A stretch of 64,000 nt of DNA from an uncultured Oscillospiraceae bacterium (GCA_900555015.1 USJL01000009.1:1-64000), one strand, 5' to 3'; counted from the first letter of the stretch, positions 35,815 through 47,557 are shown. Translations and numbers: made by a program. Notes: generated from the sequence alone by a model not told the origin.

Positions 35815-36888
35815 ATGAAAGTAAAGTTAAAACAAAATTTAAAAAGTTTGGCAAAGGCACTTGTGTTTTTATTGTGCCTTGCTTTAATGCTGCAAGCACT
35901 TTCTTTAACAATATTTTCAAAAGAAAATGCCCTTTGTTTCAGAAATGCTTATTCAAAAGCATATGCATATATTGATGAGCCTGAAAACAGCATAGATATT
36001 GTTGCCGTGGGCAACAGCGATTTGTACACGGCTTTCGTTCCTATGCATCTTTACGAAAACTACGGCTATACGTCCGATGTTATTTCAATCCCTCATCAGT
36101 CTATGGATAAGTCATACGGCTTGCTTAAAGATTTTTTAAAACATCAATCACCTAAATTTTTAATTTTGGAAACGGATATGTTTTATTCAACAGAACCCGA
36201 AAGTGCGGAAAATTTAACCGTTGCCAAAGAAGTTTCCGAAACACCAAAAGAAAAAACGGAAAAGTTTTTTATTCCTTTAAACGGTGATGATTTTGAATTT
36301 GATGTAAAAAACAGTTTTTCTGCCTTTAATTTTCACGATAGGTGGAAGAAAATTAAACCGCGTGATTTCTTTAATGCTTTTAAATTGGGCAACGTTAAAT
36401 CTTTTCACCACGGCTACAATTTCAGCTCAACGGTTCAGGTTTGCGAAAAATCTGCCAATATGATTGAAACTGATGCTGTTGAACCTATTCCAAACGATAC
36501 TCTTGTTTATTTTGAAAAAATAATCAATCTTTGTGAAAAAAATGATATAAGCGTTATTTTAACCGAGGTTCCTGCTCTTAATTCCTGGTCATATGCACGT
36601 CATAACGCAGTTTCCGAGCTTGCTCAAAATTACGGCATAGAATTTGTGGATTTTAATCTTTTATTTGATGACCCTGATTATAATTTTGATTTTAATTCGG
36701 ATTTTCGTGATGGGGGCGACCATTTAAATTTTAAAGGCGCCACAAAAACAACTCTTTATTTTGCAAAGCGTTTCAACAGCGAATTTTCATCAGTGCTTGA
36801 AGATAAACGCAACAACCCCGATTATGCTTATTGGCGTGAAACGGATATTGAATTTTGTAAAGACGCAAAAATTGATTTCCCTTATTAA
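35815..36888 (+). CDS. Membrane-anchored SGNH/DltD-like protein
   Basis: 357 residues: one N-terminal membrane helix (~15-33), then an extracytoplasmic domain. IVAVGNSDLYTAFVP is the SGNH block I (nucleophile Ser in GNSD) and RDGGDHLNFKGA carries the Asp-His pair. DltD and AlgJ/AlgX have this layout and transfer or edit the acyl group at the outer face. It follows the MBOAT gene by 14 bp and ends the operon. Confidence 0.8.
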   Translation: MKVKLKQNLKSLAKALVFLLCLALMLQALSLTIFSKENALCFRNAYSKAYAYIDEPENSIDIVAVGNSDLYTAFVPMHLYENYGYTSDVISIPHQSMDKSYGLLKDFLKHQSPKFLILETDMFYSTEPESAENLTVAKEVSETPKEKTEKFFIPLNGDDFEFDVKNSFSAFNFHDRWKKIKPRDFFNAFKLGNVKSFHHGYNFSSTVQVCEKSANMIETDAVEPIPNDTLVYFEKIINLCEKNDISVILTEVPALNSWSYARHNAVSELAQNYGIEFVDFNLLFDDPDYNFDFNSDFRDGGDHLNFKGATKTTLYFAKRFNSEFSSVLEDKRNNPDYAYWRETDIEFCKDAKIDFPY

Positions 36889-36895
36889 TAATAAA

Positions 36896-36930
36896 AGCAG
36901 AATGCCTGCCGACATTCTGCTTTTTCTTTT
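36896..36930 (+). terminator. Terminator between the Dlt-like operon and the convergent PfkB gene
   Basis: AGCAGAATG / CATTCTGCT stem with T-rich tail; A residues to the left let it work in both directions. Confidence 0.85.
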
Positions 36931-36934
36931 TGTG

Positions 36935-37837
36935 TTAAATTATTCCTTTGTATTCAAGCAATTCTTTCTCTGTTACGTATCCGGAAAGAGCGCCAACTTT
37001 TGTAACTGCTTTTCCTCCTGTAATATTTCCAAATTCAATACAGTCTTTTAGGTTGTAATCATAATATAATCCGTAAACAAAACCTGCTAAAAAAGCGTCT
37101 CCTGCACCTGTGCTGTCTACATTGTGAAATTCTTTAATGCTGGGGCAGAAAAAGTATTCATCACCATCAATTCCTATGCACCCGTCCTTATCAACCTTAA
37201 CAACAACCTTGTTAAAATATTCTTTAAGTGCATGTGCGGCGTCTTTGGCATTGCTGCAACCTGTAATTCTTAACGCTTCTTTTTGGTTAGGTGTGTAGTA
37301 ATCTGCAACTTCCAATAAATCGCTGTATTTTTCAATGGTCATATCTTCGTCCCAACCCATATCAAGCACCATTGTTGTGCCTTCGCTTTTCAGTTTTTTG
37401 TAAACATCCAAAAATCCGCCGGGAGCCATAAGACAAATCTTTGCACCTTTGGCAATTTGGTAGAATGCTTCTTTTGCATCGTCACCCGGTTCAATAGTGC
37501 CTTTTCCGTATGTAACGAAACTTCTGTCGTTTTTTAAAATTATTGCAGATGTTATATTAAGGGGAATTTCATTTCCTTTGTAAAGGTTTGTAGGCGAAAC
37601 GCCGTTTTTTTCAAATTCCTTTTTTGCAAAATCAGAAAACATATCGTTTCCGAGTTCCGTGGCAATTTTTGCATTAATTCCAAGTCTGCCTAAATTTATT
37701 AAAGTGGCAGGCAGTCCTCCTCCCAGCTGAAGCTGAAATCTGTTTGTATAAACTTCTTCGCCCACATCGGGAATCTTTGGCATATTTTCATATAAAAGGT
37801 CAACACTGGTTGCACCTGCACCTGCTATAAAACTCAT
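36935..37837 (-). CDS. PfkB-family sugar kinase
   Basis: 300 residues, ribokinase fold. GGGLPATLINLGRLG is the substrate-side signature and VDSTGAGDAFLAGFVYGL the ATP-side one with the catalytic Asp. The sugar is not deducible; an ARG or adenosine-specific pattern is not seen. It is a single gene, convergent with the Dlt-like operon and divergent from the pyr operon. Confidence 0.88.
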   Translation of the reverse strand: MSFIAGAGATSVDLLYENMPKIPDVGEEVYTNRFQLQLGGGLPATLINLGRLGINAKIATELGNDMFSDFAKKEFEKNGVSPTNLYKGNEIPLNITSAIILKNDRSFVTYGKGTIEPGDDAKEAFYQIAKGAKICLMAPGGFLDVYKKLKSEGTTMVLDMGWDEDMTIEKYSDLLEVADYYTPNQKEALRITGCSNAKDAAHALKEYFNKVVVKVDKDGCIGIDGDEYFFCPSIKEFHNVDSTGAGDAFLAGFVYGLYYDYNLKDCIEFGNITGGKAVTKVGALSGYVTEKELLEYKGII

Positions 37838-37937
37838 TTTTAAATCTCCTAATGTGTTAAATTCTTTCCGTTTTTATAGTTTATATAATATTTTAAAATC
37901 ATTCAATAAAAAATATATTATTGTAATAAATTTGTAA

Positions 37938-37966
37938 TTGACTTGAAGTGCCGTTTCATATATAAT
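37938..37966 (+). promoter_or_regulatory. Promoter of the pyrimidine operon
   Basis: TTGACT (37938-37943), 17-bp spacer, TATAAT (37961-37966), about 30 bp before the pyrC start. There is no room for a long leader, and I see no PyrR-type attenuator. Confidence 0.75.
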
Positions 37967-37997
37967 ATCAAGGATAACGAAAGGTTGGTATTTATTT

Positions 37998-39272
37998 ATG
38001 ACTTTGCTTATAAAAAATGCCCGAGTGTTTAAGGGTAATAAATTTGAAAAGTCAGACGTTCTCATTAAGAACTCTAAAATAGAAACCATTGGCACCTCCA
38101 TTTTATTTAATGGAGCAGATCGTGTTTTTGATTTTATGGATAAGTATTTATTAATTCCGGGTTTTGTTGATGTACACGTACATTTACGAGAGCCCGGTTT
38201 TTCTTATAAAGAAACCGTTAAAACAGGAACAGCTGCGGCAGCTAAATCAGGTTATACCGCTGTTTGCACAATGCCAAATGTAAATCCCGCTCCGGATTCT
38301 GTAGAAAATCTTGCAGTTCAGCAAAATATTATTGATAATGACGCTGTTATTGATGTTTTTCCTTTTGCTTCAATTACAAAAGGCAGAAAGGGCTGCGGCG
38401 AATGTGTTGATTTTGAGTCTTTAAAAAATAAAGTAATCGGTTTTTCCGATGACGGCTGCGGCGTGCAGTCAGAGGAACTTATGGAACAGGCAATGATTCG
38501 TTGTGCCAAGTGCGGCGCAATTATTTCGGCTCATTGCGAGGTTAACGAATTGCTTCACGGCGGCTATATTCACGACGGTGAGTATTGTAAAACACACAAT
38601 CATAAAGGAATTTGCAGCGAAAGCGAATGGCAGCAAATAGAAAGAGATTGCCGCCTTGCTGAAAAAACAGGTTGTCGCTATCATGTTTGCCATATTTCAA
38701 CAAAAGAAAGTGTTGATATTATTCGCCGTGCCAAAGCAAGAGGTGTAAAGGTTACCTGCGAAACAGGACCTCATTATCTTACAATGTGCGATATGGACTT
38801 GCAGGAAGACGGCAGATTTAAAATGAACCCGCCCATTCGCTCAAGGGAAGATATGCAGGCGCTTATAGAGGGTGTTAAGGACGGTACTATTGATGTTATT
38901 GCAACCGACCATGCCCCTCACAGTAAAGAAGAAAAGGCAAAAGGGCTTGAAAAAAGTGCCATGGGCGTTGTCGGTCTTGAAACTGCATTTCCTGTTCTTT
39001 ATACAAAGTTAGTTGAAACCGGTGTGATTTCACTTGAAAAGCTTGTTGATATGATGAGCGTTAAATCGAGAGAGATTTTCGGCATAGAAGGCGGCGTTAT
39101 TGAAGAGGGTGCAGTTGCAGATTTGTGTGCTGTTAATTTAGATGAAAAATGGGTTGTAAATCCAAAAGACTTTGTTTCTATGGGCAAAGCCACACCTTTT
39201 GAAAACTGGGAACTTAAAAGTAAAAATATTTTAACTGTGTTGAGAGGAGAGATTGTGTATGAAGCCATTTAA
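37998..39272 (+). CDS. pyrC: Dihydroorotase
   Basis: Closes carbamoyl-aspartate to dihydroorotate. 424 residues, class I type. FVDVHVHLREPG has the two metal His, ISAHCEVN and CHISTKESV further metal ligands, and DVIATDHAPHSKEEK the catalytic Asp. First gene of the operon; its 3' end overlaps carA by 14 bp. Confidence 0.95.
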   Translation: MTLLIKNARVFKGNKFEKSDVLIKNSKIETIGTSILFNGADRVFDFMDKYLLIPGFVDVHVHLREPGFSYKETVKTGTAAAAKSGYTAVCTMPNVNPAPDSVENLAVQQNIIDNDAVIDVFPFASITKGRKGCGECVDFESLKNKVIGFSDDGCGVQSEELMEQAMIRCAKCGAIISAHCEVNELLHGGYIHDGEYCKTHNHKGICSESEWQQIERDCRLAEKTGCRYHVCHISTKESVDIIRRAKARGVKVTCETGPHYLTMCDMDLQEDGRFKMNPPIRSREDMQALIEGVKDGTIDVIATDHAPHSKEEKAKGLEKSAMGVVGLETAFPVLYTKLVETGVISLEKLVDMMSVKSREIFGIEGGVIEEGAVADLCAVNLDEKWVVNPKDFVSMGKATPFENWELKSKNILTVLRGEIVYEAI

Positions 39273-40347
39273 CAAAAAAATCGTGCTTGAAAACGGCGCC
39301 GAATTTTACGGCTACGGCTTTGGAGCAGATAAAGAAGCAATTAATGAAATTGTTTTCAATACATCTATGGTAGGTTATCAGGAAATTATTTCCGACCCGT
39401 CATATACAGACCAAATGGTTTGTATGACTTATCCGCTTATCGGTAATTACGGTATGACTGATGAAGACTATGAAACAAAAGTACCTACTATGGGCGGTCT
39501 TATCGTAAGGGAATATAACGATTTACCGTCAAACTTCCGTTATACAAAAACTTTAAGTGAAGTTTTGGATGAGTATAATATTCCTGCTATCAGCGGTGTT
39601 GATACAAGAAAAATCACGCGTATCATAAGAGATGAGGGAAGCCAAAAGGTTATTATTACAGATGCTTCAACTCCAACAGAAGAAGCACTTAAAAAAGTTC
39701 GTGAATATCAAATTCCCACCGATATGGTTTCAAGAGTAAGCTGTAAAAAGCGCTGGTATTCAAGAACTCCAAATCATAAGTTTGACGTTGTTGCCGTAGA
39801 TTGCGGAATGAAACACAATATTGTTCGTAAATTCAACGAAAAGGGATGTAACGTTACCGTTGTTCCTTATAATACTACTGCCGAAGAAATTATGAATATG
39901 AATCCGGACGGATTGTTCCTTTCAAACGGACCCGGAAACCCGGAGGATGTTCAGCCGGTAATTGAAGTTGTTCGTCAGCTTAAAGGCAAACTTCCTATTT
40001 TCGGCATTTGCTTGGGTCATCAAATGATTTCACTTGCCTTGGGCGCAAAAACATTTAAAATGAAATTCGGTCACAGAGGCGGAAATCACCCTGTAATGAA
40101 CCTTGAAACAGGCAAAATCGAAATTACATCTCAAAACCATTCATATGCTGTTGATGTGGATTCTCTTAACGGCACACCGTTAACTTTAACTCATAAAAAT
40201 CTTCTTGATAATACTGCCGAAGGCGTTGAATGCAAAGATTTAAAAATCTTTTCCGTTCAGTATCATCCGGAAAGTGCTCCCGGTCCTCAAGACAGCGCAT
40301 ATCTTTTTGATAAATTTATTTCATTAATGAAGAAGGAGGAAGAATAA
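39259..40347 (+). CDS. carA: Carbamoyl-phosphate synthase small subunit (pyrimidine copy)
   Basis: Glutaminase subunit that delivers ammonia to CarB. 362 residues. The N-terminal half ends at the [16 protein letters not shown] region; the class I amidotransferase part has FGICLGHQM with the nucleophile Cys and [10 protein letters not shown] with the catalytic His-Glu. ATG 39259 follows GGAGAG; it overlaps the end of pyrC, and carB follows 2 bp after. A second carA is in the arg operon. Confidence 0.95.
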   Translation: MKPFNKKIVLENGAEFYGYGFGADKEAINEIVFNTSMVGYQEIISDPSYTDQMVCMTYPLIGNYGMTDEDYETKVPTMGGLIVREYNDLPSNFRYTKTLSEVLDEYNIPAISGVDTRKITRIIRDEGSQKVIITDASTPTEEALKKVREYQIPTDMVSRVSCKKRWYSRTPNHKFDVVAVDCGMKHNIVRKFNEKGCNVTVVPYNTTAEEIMNMNPDGLFLSNGPGNPEDVQPVIEVVRQLKGKLPIFGICLGHQMISLALGAKTFKMKFGHRGGNHPVMNLETGKIEITSQNHSYAVDVDSLNGTPLTLTHKNLLDNTAEGVECKDLKIFSVQYHPESAPGPQDSAYLFDKFISLMKKEEE

Positions 40348-40349
40348 TT

Positions 40350-43300
40350 ATGCCAAAACGCACAGATATACATAAAATTCTTGTAATCGGTTCAGGCCCT
40401 ATCGTTATCGGACAGGCTGCCGAATTCGACTACTCCGGCACACAGGCTTGTCTTTCTCTTCGCGAAGAGGGTTATGAGGTAGTTCTTATTAACTCAAACC
40501 CTGCAACTATTATGACAGATACGGATATTGCCGATAAGGTTTATATGGAACCTTTAAATCTTGAATATGTTGCCAGAATTATCCGCCACGAAAGACCGGA
40601 TGCTATTTTACCGTCCCTTGGCGGTCAAACAGGTTTAAATCTTGCCGTTCAACTTGCAAAAAAAGGCGTTCTTAAAGAATGTGATGTTGAAATTTTGGGA
40701 ACAAGTTTTGACGCTATTGAAAGAGCGGAAGACAGAGAACTTTTTAAAGATTTATGTGAAAAATTAGGCGAACCTGTTTTGCCGTCCGATATTTGTAATA
40801 CCCTTGAAGACGGATTGCGTATCGCTTCCGAAATCGGCTATCCTGTTGTTCTTCGTCCGGCGTTCACATTGGGCGGTACAGGCGGCGGTTTTGCAGATAA
40901 TGAAGAAGAATGTAAGCTTATGCTTAAAAATGCTCTTGCTTTATCACCGGTTCATCAGGTTCTTGTTGAAAAAAGTATTAAGGGCTATAAAGAAATTGAA
41001 TATGAAGTAATGCGTGATGCAAATGACACGGCAATTACAATTTGTAATATGGAAAATATTGACCCTGTAGGTATTCATACAGGTGACTCTGTTGTTGTTT
41101 GCCCATCCCAAACGTTAACTAATAAAGAATATCAAATGTTAAGAGATTCCGCACTTCGCATTATTCGTGAACTTAAAATCGAAGGCGGCTGTAACGTTCA
41201 GTTTGCTCTTGACCCTCATTCATTCCAATATTATCTTATTGAAGTTAATCCCCGTGTTTCACGTTCATCGGCACTTGCGTCAAAGGCGTCAGGCTATCCT
41301 ATTGCCAGAGTTTCCGCAAAAATTGCAGTGGGTATGCATCTTGATGAAATTCAAATTGCCAATACTCCGGCTTCGTTTGAACCAACACTTGACTATGTTG
41401 TTTCAAAAATCGCTCGTTTCCCGTTTGATAAGTTTGCAGACGCAAATAACAGTCTTAACACACAAATGAAAGCAACGGGCGAGGTTATGGCTATCGGCAG
41501 AACTGTAGAGGAAAGTTTGCTTAAAGCCGTTCGCTCTCTTGAAATCGGCGTGTGCCATTTGTATATGAGTAAATTTGACGAATATACGGCAGACCAACTT
41601 CTTGACTATATTAAAATCGGCACTGACGACAGATTGTATGCAATAGCACAGTTAATAAGGCTTAATGTAGACTTAAACAGAATTTACAACGCAACAAAAA
41701 TTGATATGTTCTTTATTGAAAAAATCAAAAATATTGTTGAATTTGAATCTGTTTTAAAATCAAATAAAAATGATATTCAAACACTTAAAGACGCTAAAAA
41801 AATGGGCGTATCCGATAAGTTTATCGGTGAGTGCTGGGATTTAACAGAAGCAGATGTGTTTAAACTCAGAAAAGCAAACAACATTTTCCCTGTTTATAAA
41901 ATGATAGATACTTGTGCTTCCGAGTTTGATTCATATGTTCCTTATTTCTATTCAACTTATGAGGAAGAAAACGAAAGCATTGTGTCCGACAGAAAGAAAA
42001 TCATTGTTCTCGGCTCAGGCCCTATCAGAATCGGTCAGGGTGTTGAATTTGACTATTCAACCGTTCATGCAATTTGGTCCATTAAAGAAGCAGGCTATGA
42101 AGCAATTATTATTAATAATAACCCTGAAACAGTTTCAACAGACTATACAACATCCGATAAGCTTTATTTTGAACCGTTAACGGTTGAGGATGTTATGAAT
42201 ATTATTGAACTTGAAAATCCTCTCGGAATCGTTGTTTCCCTTGGCGGTCAAACTGCAATTAACCTTGCACCTCCTCTTGATGCTTTGGGTGTTCCTATTA
42301 TCGGCACAGATGTTGCAGCTATTGATAAAGCCGAAAACAGAGATTCCTTTGAAAAAGTAATGAATGAATTGGGCATTCCTCAACCAAAGGGTGTAGCCGT
42401 AACAAATATTGAAGACGGTGTAAAGGTAGCCGAAAAAATCGGTTATCCCGTTCTTGTTCGCCCAAGCTTTGTTTTAGGCGGCAGGGCAATGCAAATTGTT
42501 GCAAATGAGGAAAGTTTGCGCCATTATCTTCAAACGGCTGTTGAAATTAATACAGAGCAGCCTGTACTTGTAGATAAATACATTATGGGTAAAGAACTTG
42601 AGGTAGACGCTATTTGCGACGGTGAAAATGTGTTTATTCCCGGAATTATGGAACACGTTGAAAGAACAGGTGTGCACAGCGGCGACTCTATTTCCGTTTA
42701 TCCTACGTTCAGCGTAACTCAAGATGTTAAAGATAAAATTATTGATTACACTGTTAAATTGGGTAAAGCAATCGGCATTGTGGGATTATATAACATTCAG
42801 TTTATTGCCGATTCAAACGATGATGTTTTTGTAATCGAAGTAAATCCACGTTCTTCAAGAACAGTTCCTTTCCTTTCAAAAGCTACTTCTGTACCTATGG
42901 CTCACATTGCAACACAGGTTATTTTGGGTCATAGCCTTAAGGAACAGGGCATAACACAGGTATATCCTGCCGAAAAGAAACGCTGGTATGTTAAAGCTCC
43001 TGCTTTTTCATTCTCAAAACTTAAGGGTATGGATACTTACCTTTCTCCTGAAATGAAGTCAACAGGTGAGGCAATCGGTTACGATAAATCTCTTACAAGA
43101 GCACTTTATAAAGCAATTCAGGCAAGCGGTCTTAATGTGTCAAACTACGGCACTGTGCTTGTAACCATTGCCGATAATGATAAGCCCACAGCGTTGCCGT
43201 TAATTAAACGTTTTTATGACCTGGGCTTTAATATTGAAGCAACCGAGGGTACTGCAAAATTCCTTAAAAAGCACGGCATCAGAACAAGGGTTCGTGCAAA

Positions 43301-43535
43301 ACTTACAGAGGATGACAGCGATGAAATTTTAATGGCTCTTCGTCAAGGTCATATTGCTTATGTAATTAATACTATAGACATCAGCCACGGCGACAGCCAT
43401 TCCGACGGTTCGGAAATCAGGCGTGCCGCTGTTGAAAATAATGTTACAATGTTTACATCTCTTGATACGGTTAAGGTTCTTCTTGATGTTCTTGAAGAAA
43501 TCACTTTGGGCGTTTCTACCATTGATGCGGAGTAA
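40350..43535 (+). CDS. carB: Carbamoyl-phosphate synthase large subunit (pyrimidine copy)
   Basis: 1061 residues, the standard length. Two homologous synthetase halves, each with an ATP-grasp domain: the first has [20 protein letters not shown], the second ILGSG-type [19 protein letters not shown]. The C-terminal ~140 residues are the methylglyoxal-synthase-like allosteric domain. No extra domain follows, in contrast to the arg copy. Starts 2 bp after carA. Confidence 0.96.
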   Translation: MPKRTDIHKILVIGSGPIVIGQAAEFDYSGTQACLSLREEGYEVVLINSNPATIMTDTDIADKVYMEPLNLEYVARIIRHERPDAILPSLGGQTGLNLAVQLAKKGVLKECDVEILGTSFDAIERAEDRELFKDLCEKLGEPVLPSDICNTLEDGLRIASEIGYPVVLRPAFTLGGTGGGFADNEEECKLMLKNALALSPVHQVLVEKSIKGYKEIEYEVMRDANDTAITICNMENIDPVGIHTGDSVVVCPSQTLTNKEYQMLRDSALRIIRELKIEGGCNVQFALDPHSFQYYLIEVNPRVSRSSALASKASGYPIARVSAKIAVGMHLDEIQIANTPASFEPTLDYVVSKIARFPFDKFADANNSLNTQMKATGEVMAIGRTVEESLLKAVRSLEIGVCHLYMSKFDEYTADQLLDYIKIGTDDRLYAIAQLIRLNVDLNRIYNATKIDMFFIEKIKNIVEFESVLKSNKNDIQTLKDAKKMGVSDKFIGECWDLTEADVFKLRKANNIFPVYKMIDTCASEFDSYVPYFYSTYEEENESIVSDRKKIIVLGSGPIRIGQGVEFDYSTVHAIWSIKEAGYEAIIINNNPETVSTDYTTSDKLYFEPLTVEDVMNIIELENPLGIVVSLGGQTAINLAPPLDALGVPIIGTDVAAIDKAENRDSFEKVMNELGIPQPKGVAVTNIEDGVKVAEKIGYPVLVRPSFVLGGRAMQIVANEESLRHYLQTAVEINTEQPVLVDKYIMGKELEVDAICDGENVFIPGIMEHVERTGVHSGDSISVYPTFSVTQDVKDKIIDYTVKLGKAIGIVGLYNIQFIADSNDDVFVIEVNPRSSRTVPFLSKATSVPMAHIATQVILGHSLKEQGITQVYPAEKKRWYVKAPAFSFSKLKGMDTYLSPEMKSTGEAIGYDKSLTRALYKAIQASGLNVSNYGTVLVTIADNDKPTALPLIKRFYDLGFNIEATEGTAKFLKKHGIRTRVRAKLTEDDSDEILMALRQGHIAYVINTIDISHGDSHSDGSEIRRAAVENNVTMFTSLDTVKVLLDVLEEITLGVSTIDAE

Positions 43536-43538
43536 TTT

Positions 43539-44267
43539 ATGTATAAACAAAATATATATGAAATAATTTCAAACAACGCTTTAACCGAAAATGTTTTTAA
43601 AATGATTTTAAAGGGCGATACAAAGTATATAACCGCTCCCGGTCAATTTATTAACATTCTTCTTTCAGGTAAGTTTTTAAGGCGACCTATTTCTGTTTGT
43701 GATTATGACGATAAAACCATAACAATAATTTATAAGGTTGTAGGCGAGGGAACGGCGCAGTTAAGCAAAATGCAATCCGGCGAAAAACTTGACTGCTTAA
43801 CCGGTCTCGGTAACGGTTACAATATTTCAAAATCAAAAAATCCTCTTGTAATCGGCGGCGGAGTAGGTGTTCCGCCAATGTATAATTTAGCAAAGTGCCT
43901 TATTGCAAATAATCAAACTCCAACGGTTATTTTAGGTTTTAATACCAAGTCTGAAATCTTTTATGAGCAAGAGTTTAAAGCTCTCGGCTGTAATGTTATT
44001 GTTGCCACGGCAGACGGCAGTTACGGCGTAAAAGGCTTTGTAACAGACGCTATGCCCGATGATTACGATTATTTTTATACTTGCGGACCGATGCCTATGT
44101 TTAAGGCAATAGAATCTGTTGCAAAAACATCGGGTCAGTACAGTTTTGAGGAAAGAATGGGCTGCGGATTCGGTGCGTGTATGGGTTGTTCCTGTAAAAC
44201 AAAATACGGCAATAAACGAATTTGTAAAGACGGCCCCGTGCTTGAAAGGGAGGAAATAATATGGTAG
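43539..44267 (+). CDS. pyrK: Dihydroorotate dehydrogenase electron-transfer subunit PyrK
   Basis: 242 residues. Carries FAD and a 2Fe-2S cluster and passes electrons from PyrD to NAD+. The FAD region is RRPISVCDYD; VIGGGVGVPPMYNLAKCL binds NAD; the cluster cysteines are in GCGFGACMGCSCKTK plus a later RICKDGPV. The start follows GGAG at the end of carB; it overlaps pyrD by 7 bp. Confidence 0.95.
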   Translation: MYKQNIYEIISNNALTENVFKMILKGDTKYITAPGQFINILLSGKFLRRPISVCDYDDKTITIIYKVVGEGTAQLSKMQSGEKLDCLTGLGNGYNISKSKNPLVIGGGVGVPPMYNLAKCLIANNQTPTVILGFNTKSEIFYEQEFKALGCNVIVATADGSYGVKGFVTDAMPDDYDYFYTCGPMPMFKAIESVAKTSGQYSFEERMGCGFGACMGCSCKTKYGNKRICKDGPVLEREEIIW

Positions 44268-45172
44268 ATTTATCTGTAAATTTCTGCGGTATGGAAATGG
44301 ATAATCCTGTAGTTCCTGCCAGCGGTACGTTTGGCTACGGTAAAGAATTTAAGGATTTTTACGATATTAATATTTTAGGCTCCTTTTCTTTTAAAGGAAC
44401 AACTAAAGATGCCAGGTTCGGCAATCCGACTCCTCGTATTGCCGAATGTTCGTCCGGTATGATTAATGCCGTGGGTCTTCAAAATAACGGAGTTCATCAC
44501 GTTATAGAGCATGAGCTTGTTGAAATGAAACAGTATTTTAATAAAAAAGTAATTGCCAATGTAAGCGGTTTTTCTGTTGATGATTATGCTTATACATGCA
44601 GTTTGCTTGATAAACAGGAGCAGGTTGGAATTTTAGAGGTTAATGTTTCCTGCCCAAATGTTCACGGCGGCGGAATGAACTTTGGAACAGACCCTAAATG
44701 TGCCGCAGAAGTTACAAAAGCGGTTAAGGCGGTAACTTCCAAACCGGTAGTTATTAAACTTTCTCCCAATGTAACTGATATTGTTTCTATCGCAAAAGCT
44801 TGTGAGGAAGCCGGTGCAGACGGAGTTTGTCTTATTAATACAATGCTTGGTATGAGAATAGACCTTAACAAAAGAAAGCCTGTTATTGCCAATAAAATGG
44901 GCGGATTCAGCGGCGATGCAATTTTCCCTGTGGCTGTCAGAATGGTTTATCAGGTTTCAAGGGCTTGCAATATCCCGGTTATGGGTTGCGGCGGCGTTTC
45001 TTCTGCAAAAAATGTTATTGAAATGATGATGGCAGGTGCAACAGCTGTGCAGGTCGGTGCCGCAAATCTTGTTAATCCGTATGTTTGTAAGGAAATAATA
45101 GAGGCGTTGCCGGCAGAGTGTGAAAAATTAGGTATAAATAAATTAAGTGATATTATAGGAGTGGTTGATTAA
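44261..45172 (+). CDS. pyrD: Dihydroorotate dehydrogenase, class 1B catalytic subunit
   Basis: 303 residues, TIM barrel with [16 protein letters not shown] near the N-terminus, [13 protein letters not shown] with the active-site Cys, [10 protein letters not shown], and [11 protein letters not shown] for the phosphate site. Class 1B uses PyrK as partner, which is encoded just upstream with overlap. The stop overlaps the pyrF ATG (TAATG). Confidence 0.96.
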   Translation: MVDLSVNFCGMEMDNPVVPASGTFGYGKEFKDFYDINILGSFSFKGTTKDARFGNPTPRIAECSSGMINAVGLQNNGVHHVIEHELVEMKQYFNKKVIANVSGFSVDDYAYTCSLLDKQEQVGILEVNVSCPNVHGGGMNFGTDPKCAAEVTKAVKAVTSKPVVIKLSPNVTDIVSIAKACEEAGADGVCLINTMLGMRIDLNKRKPVIANKMGGFSGDAIFPVAVRMVYQVSRACNIPVMGCGGVSSAKNVIEMMMAGATAVQVGAANLVNPYVCKEIIEALPAECEKLGINKLSDIIGVVD

Positions 45173-45870
45173 TGGGAAAAGACGTTATTATTGCTTGCGA
45201 TTTCAGCAGCGCGAAAGAAACATTTGATTTTCTTGATAAATTTACAGACGAAAAGCCGTTTGTAAAAATCGGCATGGAACTTTATTATGCCGAAGGTCCG
45301 TCAATCGTTAAAGAAATTAAAAAAAGAGGTCATAAAATCTTTCTTGATTTAAAACTTCATGATATTCCAAATACTGTAAAAAAAGCTATGTCTGTTTTGT
45401 CAAATCTTGATGTTGATATGACAAATTTGCATGCAGCCGGTACTGTTGAAATGATGAAGGCAGCTGTTGAAGGTTTAACAAAGCCTGACGGAACAAGACC
45501 TATCCTTATTGCCGTAACACAGCTTACTTCAACAAGTGAAGAAAGAATGCAAAAAGAATTGTTAATCAATGCTTCAATTAATGATACTATTGTTAAATAT
45601 GCAGAAAATGCAAAAGAAGCAGGGCTTGACGGCGTTGTTTGTTCTCCTCTTGAAGCTGGTATGGTTAAAGATGCTTGCGGCAAAGATTTTTATACCGTAA
45701 CTCCCGGCGTAAGATTTGCCGACGGTGATGTTGGCGACCAGGTTCGTGTAACAACACCGGCAAAAGCAAAGGAAATCGGTTCAGACTATATTGTTGTGGG
45801 CAGACCTATAACACAGGCAGAAAATCCTATTGAAGCATACAGAAGATGCGTAAGCGAGTTTGTGGGCTGA
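45172..45870 (+). CDS. pyrF: Orotidine 5'-phosphate decarboxylase
   Basis: 232 residues. Converts OMP to [22 protein letters not shown] and the active-site [12 protein letters not shown] (Lys-Asp network) are present; the phosphate loop is [14 protein letters not shown]. Coupled to pyrD through TAATG after AGGAGTGG. A 101-bp gap without recognisable features follows before pyrE. Confidence 0.96.
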   Translation: MGKDVIIACDFSSAKETFDFLDKFTDEKPFVKIGMELYYAEGPSIVKEIKKRGHKIFLDLKLHDIPNTVKKAMSVLSNLDVDMTNLHAAGTVEMMKAAVEGLTKPDGTRPILIAVTQLTSTSEERMQKELLINASINDTIVKYAENAKEAGLDGVVCSPLEAGMVKDACGKDFYTVTPGVRFADGDVGDQVRVTTPAKAKEIGSDYIVVGRPITQAENPIEAYRRCVSEFVG

Positions 45871-45971
45871 TTATTTATAATGCAAATTTATCCGTTTATA
45901 CGTCTTATTGCGGCTACCTTAAGGCGTTAGGATTTAATAATATTTGTAGTCGGAAAGGTTTGTAAATTATT

Positions 45972-46613
45972 ATGAAAATTACCAATGAAATCATTGCAAA
46001 AGATTTGCTTTCAATTAAGGCTGTTTTCTTAAAGCCGGAAGACCCGTTTACTTGGGCATCGGGAATTAAAAGCCCAATTTATTGTGATAACAGGTTAACG
46101 CTTTCCGCTCCCGAAGTCAGAAAAGATGTGGAATCGGGTCTTGCAGAAATCGTTAAGGAAAAATTTCCGGAAGCAGAAGTGTTAATGGGTACATCAACAG
46201 CAGGTATTGCTCATGCCGCAATTACCGCAACAATACTTGATATGCCTATGGGTTATGTTCGTTCCGGTCATAAAGACCACGGCAGACAAAATCAAATAGA
46301 GGGCAAACTCGAAAAAGGTCAAAAGGTAGTTGTTATTGAAGATTTAATTTCAACAGGCGGCTCTGTTCTTGAAGTTGTAGATGTTCTTCGTCAGGCAGGA
46401 GCAGATGTTTTGGGCGTTGCTTCGATTTTTACTTACGGTATGCAAAAGGGTATAGACAGGCTTAAAGAAGCAAATGTAACAAATTACAGCCTTTCTGATT
46501 TTAATACTCTTGTAGGCGTTGCCGCACAAGAAGGTTATATTAAAGAAAGTGATGTTGTAAAACTTAAAACATTTATTAAAAATCCTTCCGACCCTGCTTG
46601 GATGGAACTTTAA
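45972..46613 (+). CDS. pyrE: Orotate phosphoribosyltransferase
   Basis: 213 residues. Adds phosphoribosyl to orotate. KSPIYCDNR, the flexible loop [15 protein letters not shown], and the PRPP motif [13 protein letters not shown] are intact. The start follows GGAAAGG. The next gene, pyrB, starts 11 bp after its stop. Confidence 0.96.
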   Translation: MKITNEIIAKDLLSIKAVFLKPEDPFTWASGIKSPIYCDNRLTLSAPEVRKDVESGLAEIVKEKFPEAEVLMGTSTAGIAHAAITATILDMPMGYVRSGHKDHGRQNQIEGKLEKGQKVVVIEDLISTGGSVLEVVDVLRQAGADVLGVASIFTYGMQKGIDRLKEANVTNYSLSDFNTLVGVAAQEGYIKESDVVKLKTFIKNPSDPAWMEL

Positions 46614-46624
46614 GGAGAAAAACA

Positions 46625-47557
46625 ATGCGTCATCTTTTAGATACAACCGATTTGTCAGTAGAAGAAATAGACGAAATTATTGCCCTTGCGTCAGATATTA
46701 TTGAAAATAAAAAAAAGTACGCTCATGTGTGCGACGGAAAAATTTTGGCAACTTTGTTTTTTGAACCCAGCACCAGAACAAGGCTTTCTTTTGAATCGGC
46801 AATGCTTTCTTTGGGCGGTAAAGTTTTAGGCTTTTCCGAGGCTAATTCTTCCTCAGCTTCTAAAGGTGAAACAGTCGGTGATACTATAAAAGTAGTTTCC
46901 TGTTATTCAGATATTATTGCTATGCGCCATCCGGTTGAGGGTGCTCCCCGTGTTGCCACATTTAAAAGTAATGTTCCAGTAATTAATGCCGGCGACGGCG
47001 GACACAGCCACCCAACACAAACTATGACGGATTTGCTTACCATTTTTCGTGAAAAAGGCAGATTCAATAATTTAACAATCGGTCTTTGCGGCGATTTAAA
47101 ATTCGGCAGAACCGTTCACAGCTTAATTAAAGCAATGTGCAGGTACAGCAATATTAAATTTGTTCTTATTTCTCCAAAGGAACTTTCCGTTCCCGATTAT
47201 ATTAAAACAGATTACCTGGACGAGTTTAATATGGAATATGAAGAGGTTGAAAAAATGGAGGATGTTATGCCGTCTTTGGATATTCTTTATATGACCCGTG
47301 TTCAGCGTGAAAGGTTTTTCTCCGAAGATGAATATTTAAAACATAAAGACGCTTTCATTCTTAATAAAGAAAAGCTTGCAAACGCAAAACCCGATTTAAC
47401 AATAATGCACCCTCTTCCGAGAGTAAATGAAATTGCGGTTGATGTTGATGATGACCCCCGTGCAAAATATTTTGAACAGGTGGCAAACGGCAGATTTGTG
47501 CGAATGGCATTAATTATTAAACTTCTTCAGTGGGGAGGTGCCTTTGATGAAGATTGA
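46625..47557 (+). CDS. pyrB: Aspartate carbamoyltransferase catalytic subunit
   Basis: 310 residues. [17 protein letters not shown] is the carbamoyl-phosphate site, [17 protein letters not shown] binds both substrates, and [15 protein letters not shown] is the C-terminal site. AAGGAGAAAAACA precedes ATG 46625; an in-frame TTG nine codons up, inside pyrE, is not used. Overlaps pyrI by 11 bp. Confidence 0.96.
   Translation: MRHLLDTTDLSVEEIDEIIALASDIIENKKKYAHVCDGKILATLFFEPSTRTRLSFESAMLSLGGKVLGFSEANSSSASKGETVGDTIKVVSCYSDIIAMRHPVEGAPRVATFKSNVPVINAGDGGHSHPTQTMTDLLTIFREKGRFNNLTIGLCGDLKFGRTVHSLIKAMCRYSNIKFVLISPKELSVPDYIKTDYLDEFNMEYEEVEKMEDVMPSLDILYMTRVQRERFFSEDEYLKHKDAFILNKEKLANAKPDLTIMHPLPRVNEIAVDVDDDPRAKYFEQVANGRFVRMALIIKLLQWGGAFDED

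Noticed and set aside
37967..37997. Search for a PyrR attenuator before pyrC
   Set aside because: The leader is only about 30 nt and holds no terminator or anti-terminator pair.
45871..45971. Gap between pyrF and pyrE examined for a small gene or RNA
   Set aside because: No start with ribosome binding site, no stable hairpin with T-run, no tRNA-like fold.
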